DNA from: Sternotherus odoratus
Taxonomy: Eukaryota > Chordata > Testudines > Kinosternidae
NCBI GenBank assembly: GCA_032164245.1
Contig: JAVMKO010000001.1
Span: forward strand, 82,519,892 to 82,583,891
Direction: 5' to 3'
Length of the DNA stretch: 64,000 nucleotides
This document shows positions 1 through 10,035 of the stretch, in pieces. The notes under the pieces are model-generated. The model was not told the DNA's origin, made no database searches, and saw only the letters and a program-made list of their open reading frames with translations. How positions within the stretch are numbered: position 1 is the first letter of the stretch; every line of letters starts with the position of its first letter. The position numbers were made by a program, and so were the translations under genes.

Positions 1-54
1 ATGGTAGAGATAGGGAATGGATATTCTAGGCTAGCATGAGAGACAGAGGTTCCA

Positions 55-880
55 AAGACCAGTCATATGGGATGGGATCCATGAAGGGATTTAGGCATTG
101 CACTGTGGTGCCTAATTTTTAGGTATCTATAAAATCATGGGCATAACTGCCATCCATGCAGTCAAGTTAAGCACTGGGGCTCCTCTACAATGAATGCGGA
201 AAGACAGGCACCTCTGACTGAGACCCACAAAAGCCAATCCTAGGCAGTTCCCAGTCTAATCTAGTCAATGGGAAACTGATCATAGAGTTGTGTGCTATGC
301 CCTGCACCTCTCAGAAATAGGTGTCTAGGTCCAAGCAAGCACCTATCTTTGCTTAACAATCCATGAATGGGAACCAGCCACCTAGAGTCAGGCAGCTTAG
401 GTACCTGAGCCTTTCTTTGAGAGAATGAGTTAGGTACCTACCTGCTCCACACAACACAGCTGGGGGAGGAGATGGTCACCTTAGAACTTTGAGCCCAGTG
501 CATACATCACTTGCATAGTAGATGCAGGTTCAATCCCCGCTCTCTGCTGGGGGGAGGATCTGAGGAGGGATTTCCCACCTCTCAGCAGTGAGCTCTCGGA
601 TATTTTGATGTGGGGCTCCCTCAGTCTCTCCTGTTGAAGCTGTTCCCCTGTGAATAATAATAATGAATAAATGATTGGAGGAGGGAGACTGGAATGTGGG
701 TGTCTCATCTCCCAGGTGGATGCCCTAACCATTGGACTAGAGAACCATTCTAACTCTCTCTGGAGCAGTAGCTTGTTTACTGTGGCTAACTTAAATAGCC
801 ATTGGGACACAGAGAGAGAATATCTCAAGCTAAATAGACGTGGAACATGATGGCTGAAGATTTTATAGGAAATAAATTTC
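55..880 (-). repeat. Composite turtle-type interspersed repeat with tRNA-like modules
   Basis: Read on the minus strand, about 710-780 resembles a tRNA-derived SINE head ('ccaatggttagggcatccac'). At 525-545 the plus strand carries a second, oppositely oriented B-box-like stretch ('ggttcaatccccgctc'). The two face each other across a short (AAT)n run near 655-670. The flank at 55-450 repeats 'taggtgcct'-like words seen again near 34.3 kb. I read this as one decayed composite repeat common in turtles. The boundaries are soft, and the long minus frame over 481-882 is a by-product rather than a gene. Confidence 0.45.
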
Positions 881-2130
881 ATATTAAATTTCTTAGAATT
901 TAGTAGTGTGGGCTGTGATTATACCATATGAACAGAAAGCAAACACTGAAGTTATTATACTGACAATACTCACCTAACCTGTCCCCTCCTCTCAAAGTCC
1001 CTTGCTTCTCAGTGCTCCCAAGAAAGATTTACCCCAGAGTCCTAGCTGAGCTATTGTTTATGAAGTTCCATTTGTTTTGTAAGTGCTCCATTTGGTACCC
1101 TCTCCTTCTCCTCCCACAGCAACAGTCTTCAGTCAGATTAGACGCAAGAGTTAAACGTGGGGGCCAGGCCTCCTCGTCAGCTCTGAAACAGGTAGAGGAG
1201 ATGAGTTCAGATGGGCTGCCTCCAGTGGGTACATTTCCTCACCCATTTTAAAACCAGGGTCAGGTGAAGTAATGTTGAAAGTGGCCATAGTCATAATACA
1301 GACAAAAATTGAGGTAATTTGAAGTGGCCTGACCCACGACTTCCATTGAACCGGGTTCAAACTGGGGCTACACTTTGGTCAAAATCCTGTCTCACTTGAA
1401 ATCAGCTGGAGTTTTGCTATTGACTTCAGAGGGGCTGAGATTTCACCCTTTGTGTCAAAGTTGGAAAATTAAGGGTCTTTGAGGGGTGAGAAATTGGTAT
1501 GGCCATGTATGTTGTCAGTTACCAGGATGAGAGCTCACAGGACAAGAGCCAAAGTACAATGATTTGTATAGTGACTGCAAAAATAAAAAATAATCATACC
1601 TTCTACATGCAAATCCCTTTCACTCTGACTGGTTAAGGGCAATTAGCAGCCAATCAGGCTGCATATATTAGCATATTGTGGAGTTATCAAATAGCCAGGC
1701 AGTTGTGGATAATGGTACAGCATTTCTGCACTCTGGCTTGCTGGGCTCATTCCACCATAATTGCTGTAGTGTTATATGGTAAATAGGGGAATACATTAAT
1801 ATAATCGCTGTAAGCACTAAAGCCCAGTGAATAACTTATAGCAAATTATTTATTCAACAAAGTTAGCCTCTTTATGCTTCCAAATGCTCAACCAACAAGT
1901 TTATTGTTTTTGGTTTTGTTGTTTATTGTTTTCTCAAATGTATTAATCAGTCAAATTATTCACTAAACAGGTTGTGATCTAAAGGTGATTCTGTGTTGGC
2001 CAATTTTGACTGAATATGCAGACAGCATGCCATTATTTGTGTTCTTTGACTGGATGAGCATAGCTCAGAGGTGGAGGTTTCCAGGTTTGCATTTAACAGA
2101 GTGAAACTGATATGGTTAGTATTATATCTC
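881..2130. other. No gene recognised; possible conserved block at 1610-1860
   Basis: No exon or mobile element is clear here. Positions 1369-1450 look like a decayed copy of a repeat built on 'attgacttca'. Positions 1610-1860 are AT-rich, free of familiar repeats, and hold several TAAT/ATTA words and the CCAAT-type word 'agccaatcag'. That would suit a non-coding regulatory element but does not prove one. Confidence 0.4.
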
Positions 2131-2132
2131 TG

Positions 2133-2492
2133 GTCAGGCCCACAGCATATTAGACATTGAACAAACACAAAAGAAGGCACAGTCCCCTGCCTCGAAGTGC
2201 TTACACTCTAAAAAGACAGACCAGACAAAGAGACGTATGGTTTCAAGGTTCAAAGACACTGGTTTGGGTTTCAGCAGCTCTGTATTCAATTCTTGGCTTT
2301 GGGACCTTGAGCTTCGATCTCCTTGTGCCTCAGTTCTTCATCTAAAATGGGGATAATCATGCTTCCTTGTCCATTTAGCATCTTTAAGGCAGGGATTGTC
2401 TCTTACTGTGGGCTTATGCAGTGTCTAGCACAATGTGGCCCTGATCTTGGTCATGGCCTATGGGTGGTACTATACTATGAATAATAATAAAA
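2133..2492 (+). repeat. Ancient SINE copies (MIR/L2-type 3' end)
   Basis: At 2254-2370 the order matches a CORE-SINE/MIR: a sentence like 'gcctcagttcttcatctaaa' followed by 'atggggataatcatg'. It is followed at 2395-2492 by the L2/MIR-type tail 'gcagggattgtctcttactg', 'tgtctagcacaatg' and a terminal AATAATAATAA. A second short fragment ('cagtcccctgcctcgaagtg') sits at 2155-2215. Related tails recur at 14154 and 60862. The copy is old and diverged. Confidence 0.6.
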
Positions 2493-2559
2493 GAGATGGC
2501 AAGTAAGGGAAGAAGGGGGCTGTATTTAGATGAAAGGGCTGAGTGGCAATTGCCCACAT

Positions 2560-2877
2560 CCTGATAATACCTACTGTACTCCATGGCTCTATAGGCCAGG
2601 GAGGTCTTCAGCCACTTTTACAATTTGCCCTTCCCTCTTTCTGACAAGGGCATACGAACTTGCTTGGGTTATCCCTCCAGCTTTTCGTTGGTCAGCCACA
2701 AAGTTGAATAACTTAAGGATGTCTTTTCAAGAGATGCTTAGCTAATCTGGTTTCCGTCATCTTAACCACGTGCCCTGCCCACTGAAATTGTTGAGCTTTC
2801 ATTCCATTTATTATACTAGGTTCTCCGTAGACCTCCCACACTTTCCTCGTAGATCTTCCCCACACAGCATTCTCACC
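2560..2877 (-). pseudogene. LINE reverse-transcriptase C-terminal remnant
   Basis: On the minus strand, from about 2877 down to 2725, one open frame encodes 'RKVWEVYGEPSIIN' followed by 'WAGHVVKM' and 'RLAKHLL'. The pattern GEPSI...W-GHV-RM...RL-K is typical of the region just after the reverse-transcriptase core in several non-LTR retrotransposons. The frame breaks at a stop near 2725, after which the residues continue in other frames for about 150 bases. No polymerase catalytic motif is left, so the fragment is dead. The exact clade cannot be named from this piece. Confidence 0.4.
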
Positions 2878-3109
2878 AAGGGGCCTCCAAAATTTGTCTT
2901 AACGTTTAACTTGTGAAAGTAGTTACCTGGATAATAGGATATGTTAATAACACAATTGCACCTTCCCCATATCGACTCCTACTTTGCTGTGTGTGAGTGT
3001 TTTCAATTTACTTAATGTTTCCTTTTTCTGTGAGCACTCCTGCCAGGGAGTTTGTTCACTAGAGAGACAATCCCAAAGGAGTGCAGGCATAGCTGAAGCA
3101 AAGAGTGGA

Positions 3110-3440
3110 TTTTTTTTTTTTTTGGAGGGAGGCTGGCTAATGCGGATGCTAGGGGAAGCGTAGGGGTTGCAGGTAGAGGTACTGGGAGGAAGTCTCAGTG
3201 CTGGTGCATAGAGGTGCTTGCTGGCCTGGTGCTGGGAATGCTGGGAAAGGGGTTGGGTGCTGCTGGGGGAAAGGATGGGGCTGCTGCATTGAGTTGCTTG
3301 CTGGCTGGATGCTGAGGGAGAGTTTGGGTACTGCTGGGTGGCTGAATGTTGGAGGTTGGTGTTTCTAGTGGGGTGTGAGTTGGGATTGATGGCTGAGTGA
3401 TTAGGGTGCTAATGCTTTTGTGAGGGGCTGGTGGATGTTA
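3110..3440. repeat. Poly-T run followed by G/T-rich irregular repeat
   Basis: A run of 14 T (3110-3123) leads into about 310 bases dominated by 'gctggtgctg', 'ttgctggc' and 'tgctgggt' words. Unit length is irregular, so this is a simple or cryptic repeat rather than a clean minisatellite. Strand asymmetry is marked (G and T far exceed A and C). Confidence 0.6.
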
Positions 3441-5770
3441 GGGTTTCTTCCTCCTCTCCCTTTCTTCACCCCTCCATCCCTGCCCACTGAGTGTTATTTC
3501 AGCCAACATCACCATGGTGGGGAGCTAGTGAGGTGACCATGGCAGGGAGCTGGCTGAGTGCTGTGAGCAGTAGGGGTTTCTGGGGTAAGGCAGTTGGGCT
3601 CTTATCAGGGGAGGATGGAATGAAGTTGCAGCGGGGGAGGGGACAAGACAGCAGCACAGAAGTGAACAAAACATTTCTTCCTTACTCTAACCTTGCTCCT
3701 CCTGAAGCTTAGCAGCTCTCACATTTGACAGTTCTGCTGTGACCGGTTACCCATTCCCATCCCACCTGGGGCCCTCCATCTCCACTTGAGAAGTGCTGAC
3801 CAATGGTCTTTATGAAGCATCTCACTCAGGTATTTATACCTGTATGTGCTTTATGAGAAAACAGACAGTTACTGGTAAGTATTTGGCCTCCTCCAACACC
3901 TTTCATCAGCGGCTTGCCTTCCATCCACTTTGCAAGCGATCACTCCTGCTTCTCTTTGCCGGCTGGGATCCAGCGAGGGAGCTCTTTGACACAGAGCAGT
4001 ACTCCCCATTCCATGCAAATGTCTGGGGTTTAAAGAGGAAGCAAGGCAGTGAAGGACTCCTTCTGATTGCAGAGTGACCACCAATACTTCCTCACACAGA
4101 CAATGCTGCTCTCCATCTGCACCAAAATGGAGCCTGCTCTCCACTGGAGACTGAGGAAAAAGCAAATAATCTCCACTGCCAGTACAAACCATTTCTGCTT
4201 TATTTTGTAGCGTGTCTTTCAGCCTCCCGAGATACCTAGCAGAGTTAAATAATGCACAATAGCAGAGGAACAGAGAAATTAAGAAGCATAGCTAAGGGAG
4301 AAGAGATGTTTTCAGATGAGATTTGAAAGTAGATGGAGAGTCGATGAGGCAGAAAGATTGAAAAAAGGCTGTTCCAGATGGCGCGGGTTATGAGGGAAAA
4401 GGCTGTCCTAACAGCCAAGAAAGGGGCCAATTTAGGACCAGAAAAATGGCCAGTGCTAGATGAGCAGAGAAAGAGGTAGAGAGATGGGACCCAGAAGCTA
4501 CGCCAGTGAAAGGGGCTAAGGAGGACGAAGGGTAACTGAATTGGTTCCTGAAATGAATGGGGAGCCCCGGGAGCTCTGTGAGGACATGCTGATATGGGCT
4601 GTACATCTTTGCTTGGCGTGAGACAGCAGGCACAGTGGCATTCTGCTCTCACTGTGGCCTGGAGAACTCAAGGAGGAGAATGTTGTAATGATAAGGTGAT
4701 GGAGCAGAGATGGAAGTGAGGAGCTGAGCTAGGCTGGGAGCCATTGTCTGTCCGGGGGGACACTTAACATTCTGATGAGCCCAGGTCCTGTTTAGCCTTG
4801 CTCTACACTGATGATGGAGCACCCTACCGGACACGTTTGCAGGCTCTCCTCTTGTTCTTGCAAGTGCCCTCTGCTTCAAGTAATCCAAAGGAAGCTGCAA
4901 CCCTGGAACTAAGTGTATGACTATAAATAATATTCTAATAATAACAGCCCCTTAAGTGTCCTTTATAGAAAGAAGCGGCACGGAAGCCCCAGGCTGTTTC
5001 AGACATGAAGGACATGACACTGTCTTTTTAATTGTTTCTGTTTACTGATATTGTGCATATTGTGTCCTTTTTGCCTAAGCCTCTAAAACCTGTAGGTCAG
5101 CAAAAAGGCCATAGAAATAAAAAGGGGGTTTTGTAGGGACAGATCCCTGGACAACCCAGTCATACTAACTGAGCTGGGAAAGAGGAATATTCTTGTGCTC
5201 AGAGATTCTCTTGCAGTTTTTACAAGACGGGAAGCTTGTCCTAGCTAAATCCCCACTTACAAAATTATGCTCTGTCTCCCTAAAGATCATTCCACTTCTT
5301 CACTTCCTGTCCTAAACTATGATGTAGGGTCACTACGTGATATTCAAGAAGTGCCACGGTTCACTCCAGAAGTGATTGTGGTTTAGTGAGGGAAGAAAAG
5401 CTCCCCATATAGATCATATATCGCTTTGTAAATTGTTATGCTTCTTGGGGCGAAAGGAGCTATTCAAATGCAAGATACCATCATGTTCTGGTGAGACAGC
5501 CCCTTTGGTTCATGCAAGCAGAGAGATAGCAGATCTTGCAAAAATCCCCCGGGCTTTGTGGAAAGAGGGGAGTGCTGGGAGCTGCGATACTATGATGATG
5601 GGTCATATAAATGCCTAGAAATAACAGATACAAGAGGGAGGTGTAGGCTGGCCCCTTGTTTTTGAACTCACTTCTTTATTGTATTGGAAAACTGGGAGAC
5701 TCCTGGTGGAAAAAGCAACATGTCAAGAAAGCAATGGTCCTGATTGTCAGAGGAATATATTTTGCTGGGA
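3441..5770. other. No gene recognised; purine-rich tract at 4250-4660
   Basis: No exon with convincing splice signals is visible. The stretch 4255-4660 is purine-rich on the plus strand and reads like a very old interspersed repeat ('agagatgttttcagatgaga', 'gaggcagaaagattg'), but I cannot name the family. The open frames here have no recognisable domain. Confidence 0.5.
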
Positions 5771-5772
5771 GA

Positions 5773-6330
5773 TACAGTGGAGCCCCGGTATAATGCGCCC
5801 CGCAATAACGCGAATTCGGTTATAGCACGATTATACTGTGGCTCCCAAGTCCTTGTTCTCTGTCTCTGGCAGGCGCGGGGGCCACGGCTTCTCTCCCCTG
5901 CTGGGCAGCGCAGAGAGACGCTGCAGCCTCCCCTGCCACGGACAGAGAACTCAGGACTGCGGCTTCTCTCCCTGATGCTCAACAGGGGAGAGAAGCTGCA
6001 GCCCCCACCTGCCTACAACAGAGAACTCCAGGGCTGCAGATTGCAGCCCGGGAGTTCGCTGTGGAAGCCGCGGGTCCGTGCCTGCCAGGACAGCAAACTC
6101 CAGGGCTGCAGCTCCCTGTCCCGGCAGGTGGAGGGCAGCAGCTTCTCTGGAAGCTGCTGCGCCCGCGCCTGCCGGGGACAGGGGACTCTGGGTCTGCATG
6201 CAGCCCCGGAGTCCCCTGTCCCGGCAGGTGTGGTGCAGCAGCTTCCAGCAGCAGCTTCTATTTAATTAAACTGCTGTCAGAAGGTAAGTACTGTACCACC
6301 ATTCAGAAACGTACAGTAAGATAAGTTTGA
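5773..6330. mobile_element. GC-rich pogo/Tigger-like non-autonomous element (one end seen)
   Basis: The left end at about 5773 starts 'tacagtggagccccggtata', the TA-CAGT start used by pogo/Tigger elements. The interior (5870-6260) is very GC-rich and built of four diverged tandem units starting near 5933, 6010, 6081 and 6168, each opening with 'cctgcc' and containing '-acag-gaactc-agggctgca'. The last unit forms a stem: 6168-6188 pairs with 6209-6228 with one bulged base. No matching right terminus was found, so the 3' limit is uncertain. The 173-residue plus frame and its shadows arise from this tandem GC-rich sequence. Confidence 0.5.
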
Positions 6331-6346
6331 CTCATCATTCAGCAGT

Positions 6347-6835
6347 GCAGCAAACAGGGCTGGCAACAGAAATTTGGGGGGCCCCCCATCTCTGATAGTT
6401 TGGGGCCCCCCCCAGCCCAGCCAGGCCCCCCCCCAGCCCAGCCGACAGCGGATGGGGGCCCCCCCAGCCCAGCCGCCCCCCCCCCAGCCCAGTTGACAGC
6501 GGCTGGGGCCCCCCCCAGCCCAGCCGGTGCTCCACCCCCCCGCCAGCTGACAGCTGGCGGCAGCGGCAGCGAGAGCTGCGTGAGCCGCCCTTTCTCCCCC
6601 TCCCCCCCCCGGACAGCGCTGCTGCCGCTGGCCGGGCTCTCTGCTCCTGCCGGGGCCAGGCTCGCTCGTCCGGGGGAGAGCCGCACCGCCTCCCCGCCCC
6701 TTCCCCGCTCTCCAGGTCCGGCGACAAGGGGGGACAACAACGGGTACAGCTGTGTACCGGGGCCCCCCTAAAGTCGGGGGGGGGCCGGTACAGCTGTAAC
6801 CGTAGTACCCCCCTGTCGCCGGCCCTGGCAGCAAA
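6347..6835. mobile_element. hAT-type non-autonomous transposon, copy 1, with perfect target duplication
   Basis: The element spans 6355-6827 (473 bp). Its left end is 'cagggctggcaacag' and the reverse complement of its right end is 'cagggccggcgacag' (13 of 15 identical). It is bracketed by an exact 8-bp duplication, 'gcagcaaa', at 6347-6354 and 6828-6835. Eight-base duplications and CAGGG termini are hallmarks of hAT transposons. The interior is about 75-80% GC with C-rich tandem units (6410-6530) and, near the right end, an inverted 'gtacagctgt' pair. It encodes no transposase; the long frames through it are compositional. The same family occurs at 50356-50856. Confidence 0.88.
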
Positions 6836-6917
6836 GCATGGTAAAGAGAACAAAGGGCTGCACAGGAGGACATTTATCCCAGCAGACCCCAAATTATTAC
6901 TGGGCGCCTTTACCAGG

Positions 6918-7030
6918 GTATATTATTATTTATTGTTTGCATTGCTGTGGTACTTAGGCACCCTCATCTTGGACATTGCGCTAGGTGCTGTACAAACACA
7001 GAACAAGACAATCCCTGCCTAGCAATGGCC
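6918..7030 (-). repeat. Ancient SINE tail fragment
   Basis: 'tattattatttattgtttgc' is followed by 'gcgctaggtgctgtacaaac', 'acagaacaagacaatccctg' in the order of a widespread amniote SINE/L2-type tail read in reverse. Parallel fragments are at 2155, 34735 and 62495. Confidence 0.55.
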
Positions 7031-8199
7031 ATCCTGGCATGTGCTCTCTTTGTGCACCAAAGGGCTTTTGCCCTGCGGCCTGAGCCTGGGCTGGTGCTTC
7101 CGACACCCACCCACCCCAACTCTCCAATGCTGCTGTTAAGTACCTTTTGCCTGAGGGGCCCCACCCTATACAGTGGGACCCGGGTATCCGGAGGTCTAGG
7201 GAGACTTCTCCCCCGTCTTTAACATGTCCCTCATGGCAGGGGCGTCTGTCTCCTTCCCTCTGTTCAATAGTGTGTGAGGAGACCCGCGGAGTGCCATGAA
7301 CTAAGCCCTGTGTGAGGGGCTAAGCAGAGCCCAGCCATCCTTTGCCCTGGGGAGGAGGGGCTGTACCTGGTCCACGTTTGGTGCATGAGGAGCTGTGCAC
7401 ACTGCACCATCCATGAAGCAGGCACGGATCATGCTCTGAGGGGTGGTTGTGAGTACAGCCTGGCCTCCTCCCAGCACCCCTTTGGATGCTTCGCTCTCCA
7501 AGGAAGGAAGGGGGCAGGCAGTCCCTATGGGATGCACAAGGGGGGCTGGTTTCTTGTACATGGGCTCCCCCTCCCACAAGAGCCTCTCTTCATCCGGCCC
7601 ATTGCTTGTTTTTATCATCTCTTCACCAGCTTGCATCCCATTCCTGATTCTCTTTACTTTCTCCTCTTAGACTTATGCTATATACAGCCATGGCTGGGCC
7701 CCCAAGGGCTTTTCTTTTCCCAGCTGCCTCCAGTGGGAAATGGGGGAAGAGCAGTCCTAGTTTTGTGTGATGTGTTGTTGCCTGGTGTTTGGATTTGGTT
7801 TTTTTAACCCTTTAAAATATATACGGTATTGTTGTTGTTTCCATTCAGGGGCAGGAAGCAGCAGCTGCCTGGCCCAGGGACACAATTACACTCCAGTTGC
7901 TAGGGCTGGAAGTCACCAGCACGTCCCTTCCCTTCCCCACTTATGTGGTGGTCCTTCATTTAGCAGCTCAAGATGGAGAACAAGGCAGCCTTCCTCCCCA
8001 CTGCAGCGAGGAGCCCTTGGAAATGCAGGCAGATCCAGATGTGTTACAGTTGTTTCCTCCCCTTTCAATTACTGCCATTTGACTTACAGTGTGACCTTTG
8101 CAAATGATCACTCTCAACTTGCCTTCCCCTTGCAGCGCCTCCTGGCACTTGAGGGCAGTATATGCTCCTAGCCCTGGGAAAAAGGAATTGTCCACACAG
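7031..8199. other. No gene recognised
   Basis: Positions 7169-7195 ('tacagtgggacccgggtatc') resemble a single pogo/Tigger terminus, but no partner end was found. The rest, moderately GC-rich at 7230-7600, contains overlapping open frames on both strands with no domain and no codon-like conservation that I can see. Confidence 0.5.
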
Positions 8200-8475
8200 T
8201 GTCATGGCTGCTGGGGTATAAGCCATTGAATGTTTTGCTTCATAATGCTTTGGAGCATCTGAGTTTGTCGTCTGAGGAGCTGCTTGATGTCTTGGTGCAC
8301 TTCACGATGCACCTCCCTGTCCTTCTGTCTTTCCTCTTGGTCATTTCGTCTCTCCTCATGTATGTGTTCTTCCCACTCCCCGGTCTCACACACTGTGGAC
8401 TCAGAACTCTTGACCGAGAACATGTCCTCCCACGTCTATTTCATTTTCCTCCTTATCCGGTCAGTCTTTCCACAG
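8200..8475 (-). pseudogene. Myb/SANT-like transposon protein relic, C-terminal half
   Basis: Minus-strand translation from about 8470 reads 'TDRIRRKMK', an in-frame stop, then 'TWEDMFS', and continues into a 73-residue charged coiled-coil-like stretch ('HEERRNDQEERQKDREVH', 'LLRRQTQMLQSIM') ending at 8202. This order (basic R-RRKMKRTWEDMF motif, Glu/Arg-rich helix, then LLRRQT-ML) is what I recognise from the C-terminal half of Myb/SANT-like proteins encoded by PIF/Harbinger-type transposons in reptiles. One stop replaces the expected basic residue before TWEDMF, and the N-terminal DNA-binding domain is absent. The relic at 21430 carries the complementary N-terminal half. An unrelated coiled-coil exon is possible but less likely. 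Confidence 0.5.
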
Positions 8476-8479
8476 ATGT

Positions 8480-9226
8480 GTAGGGGTGACCCTGAGAAAT
8501 ATCTGAGCCCAGGTGACCGATAAACAATCAGATAGAAGGATATTGTTAGATTTAAGGGGTAGGCTGCATCTCTGCATGCTTCTGATTGCTCAATGCTTCA
8601 AGCCTACAATTCTGCATTGTTGTCGTTTTCATATAACCAAATGGTTTTGACTGTTTATATGATATTGAAAACGGAAATGAGTCCTGACTTATCACATCCT
8701 TGAGAAAATATCTAACCAAAATGTATACTGACATTCCGCTGCTCAGTCTTATAATTACATGTATTAATATTACGCCCACTGCAGCTTTACTTTAATTTAG
8801 GGTTGAACAAATAAAATCGATGAATCTCCTGCCTTATGAAATCACACTTTGAATGTGTAACTAAAGCTAAGTGTAATGTGGTGTGTTTTAAAAATAGAAA
8901 ATGCCTAAAAACGGAGACTGAGCTTTTCATGTGGCAGCTAAAAACAATTGTATCTGATTAAACCTGCCGCTGGTAAATTCCAGGCTCTCCTAGCCTTCCT
9001 CCCCACAGGCTAAGGAAATCCAGAACTTCTTTCCTGAACCAGCGTGAAGTTCAGCAGAGTTTTAGCTGTAGCTTTATATGAGCCATACCTGTGTGCTCAC
9101 AAGGTGGGCAAGCAGCATGAGAGACATTTCCAAAACATGCTGGACACGACCCCATGGCAGCAGAGTTCAAAAATGTGACCAGAGAGGTCACTGCTGTGGG
9201 GACAGTAGCTGCTTGGAAACTGTTTA
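8480..9226. other. No gene recognised
   Basis: AT-rich unique-looking sequence at 8530-8960; no repeat end, exon or RNA gene seen. Confidence 0.5.
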
Positions 9227-9608
9227 TACAGTAAACCCTCGATTTAACGGACCTCGATTTAACGGACCTCGATTTAACGGACAAAATTTCTAAGCAAGTC
9301 TGATGCATCCAAAATCCATTTGTCACGGGCTGGCTGCCGGCTCCCCGCTGCCGCCTGGGACCAGGCAGTGGGTGGGCTGGCTGCCGGCTCCCGGCTGCCG
9401 CCTGGGTCGGACCCCGGCGAGCTGGCTGACGGCTCCTGGCTGCCACCCGGGTCCCGGCAGTGGGCGGGCTGCGGAGCTGCCGCCCCGACCCTGTGGCGGT
9501 CGGGCTGCTGCTCCGACAGCTCGTTTATTTATTATTAAATAATGGACTTTTTCATTTAACGGACACCCCCTCACCCGAATTAGTCCGTTAAATGGAGGTT
9601 TTACTGTA
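9227..9608. mobile_element. pogo/Tigger-like MITE with TA duplication and triplicated terminal motif
   Basis: The element spans 9229-9606 between TA dinucleotides (9227-9228 and 9607-9608). Its left end reads 'cagtaaaccctcgatttaac' and the reverse complement of the right end reads 'cagtaaaacctccatttaac', a clear terminal inverted repeat. The left terminus contains three exact copies of the 15-mer 'cctcgatttaacgga' in a row (9237-9281); the right arm has one. The core at 9320-9510 is a GC-rich block of 'ggctgccggctcc'-like words and carries no transposase. The CAGTA termini and TA target fit the pogo/Tigger branch of Tc1/mariner. Confidence 0.82.
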
Positions 9609-9686
9609 CTGGTATGGCTAATGCAGTACTCACCCAAGTATTGTTGGCAGGACTCAAAACTGAGTGTTCATGCATGCAAGGCTGTG

Positions 9687-10035
9687 CCAATAGAATTACA
9701 GAATGATAGGACTGGAAGAGACCTCGAGAGGTTTTCTAGTCCAGTCCCCTGCACCCATGGCAGCTCTCTAGCCCCTCCCTGACAACAGGTGTTTGTCTAA
9801 CCTGCTCTTAAAAACCTCCATTGACTGAGATTCCACAACCTCCCTAGGAAATTTATTCCAGTGCTTAACGACCCTGACAGTTGGGAAGTTTTTCCTAATG
9901 TCCAACCTAAACCTCCCATGCTGCAATCTAAAGCCATTGCTTCTTGTCCTATCCTCGGAGGTTAACCAGAACAATTTTTCTCCCTCCTTCTTGTAACAAT
10001 CTTTTATGTACTTGAAAACTGTTATCATGCCCCTG
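9687..10035 (-). mobile_element. CR1 LINE 3' fragment
   Basis: On the minus strand this ends with the CR1 3' signature: 'tagaaaacctctcgaggtct', 'cttccagtcctatcattctg'. Upstream, an open frame (10028 down to 9768) reads 'RFRLDIRKNF' and 'VVKHWNKFPREVVES', residues commonly translated from CR1 3' regions of turtles and birds. The element is cut off 5' near 10035. It is too short to encode an active enzyme. Confidence 0.88.

Noticed and set aside
5744..6892. Several 130-200 codon frames on both strands
   Set aside because: They follow the tandem GC-rich core of the Tigger-like element and the first hAT copy, with mirror frames on the opposite strand and no domain.
7169..7200. Another Tigger element starting with 'tacagtgggacccgggtatc'
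   Set aside because: No matching inverted end was found within 1.5 kb, so a single terminus-like word is not enough.
9768..10028. 86-codon minus frame with a convincing-looking protein
   Set aside because: It is part of a CR1 fragment, widely predicted as a hypothetical protein, not a host gene.
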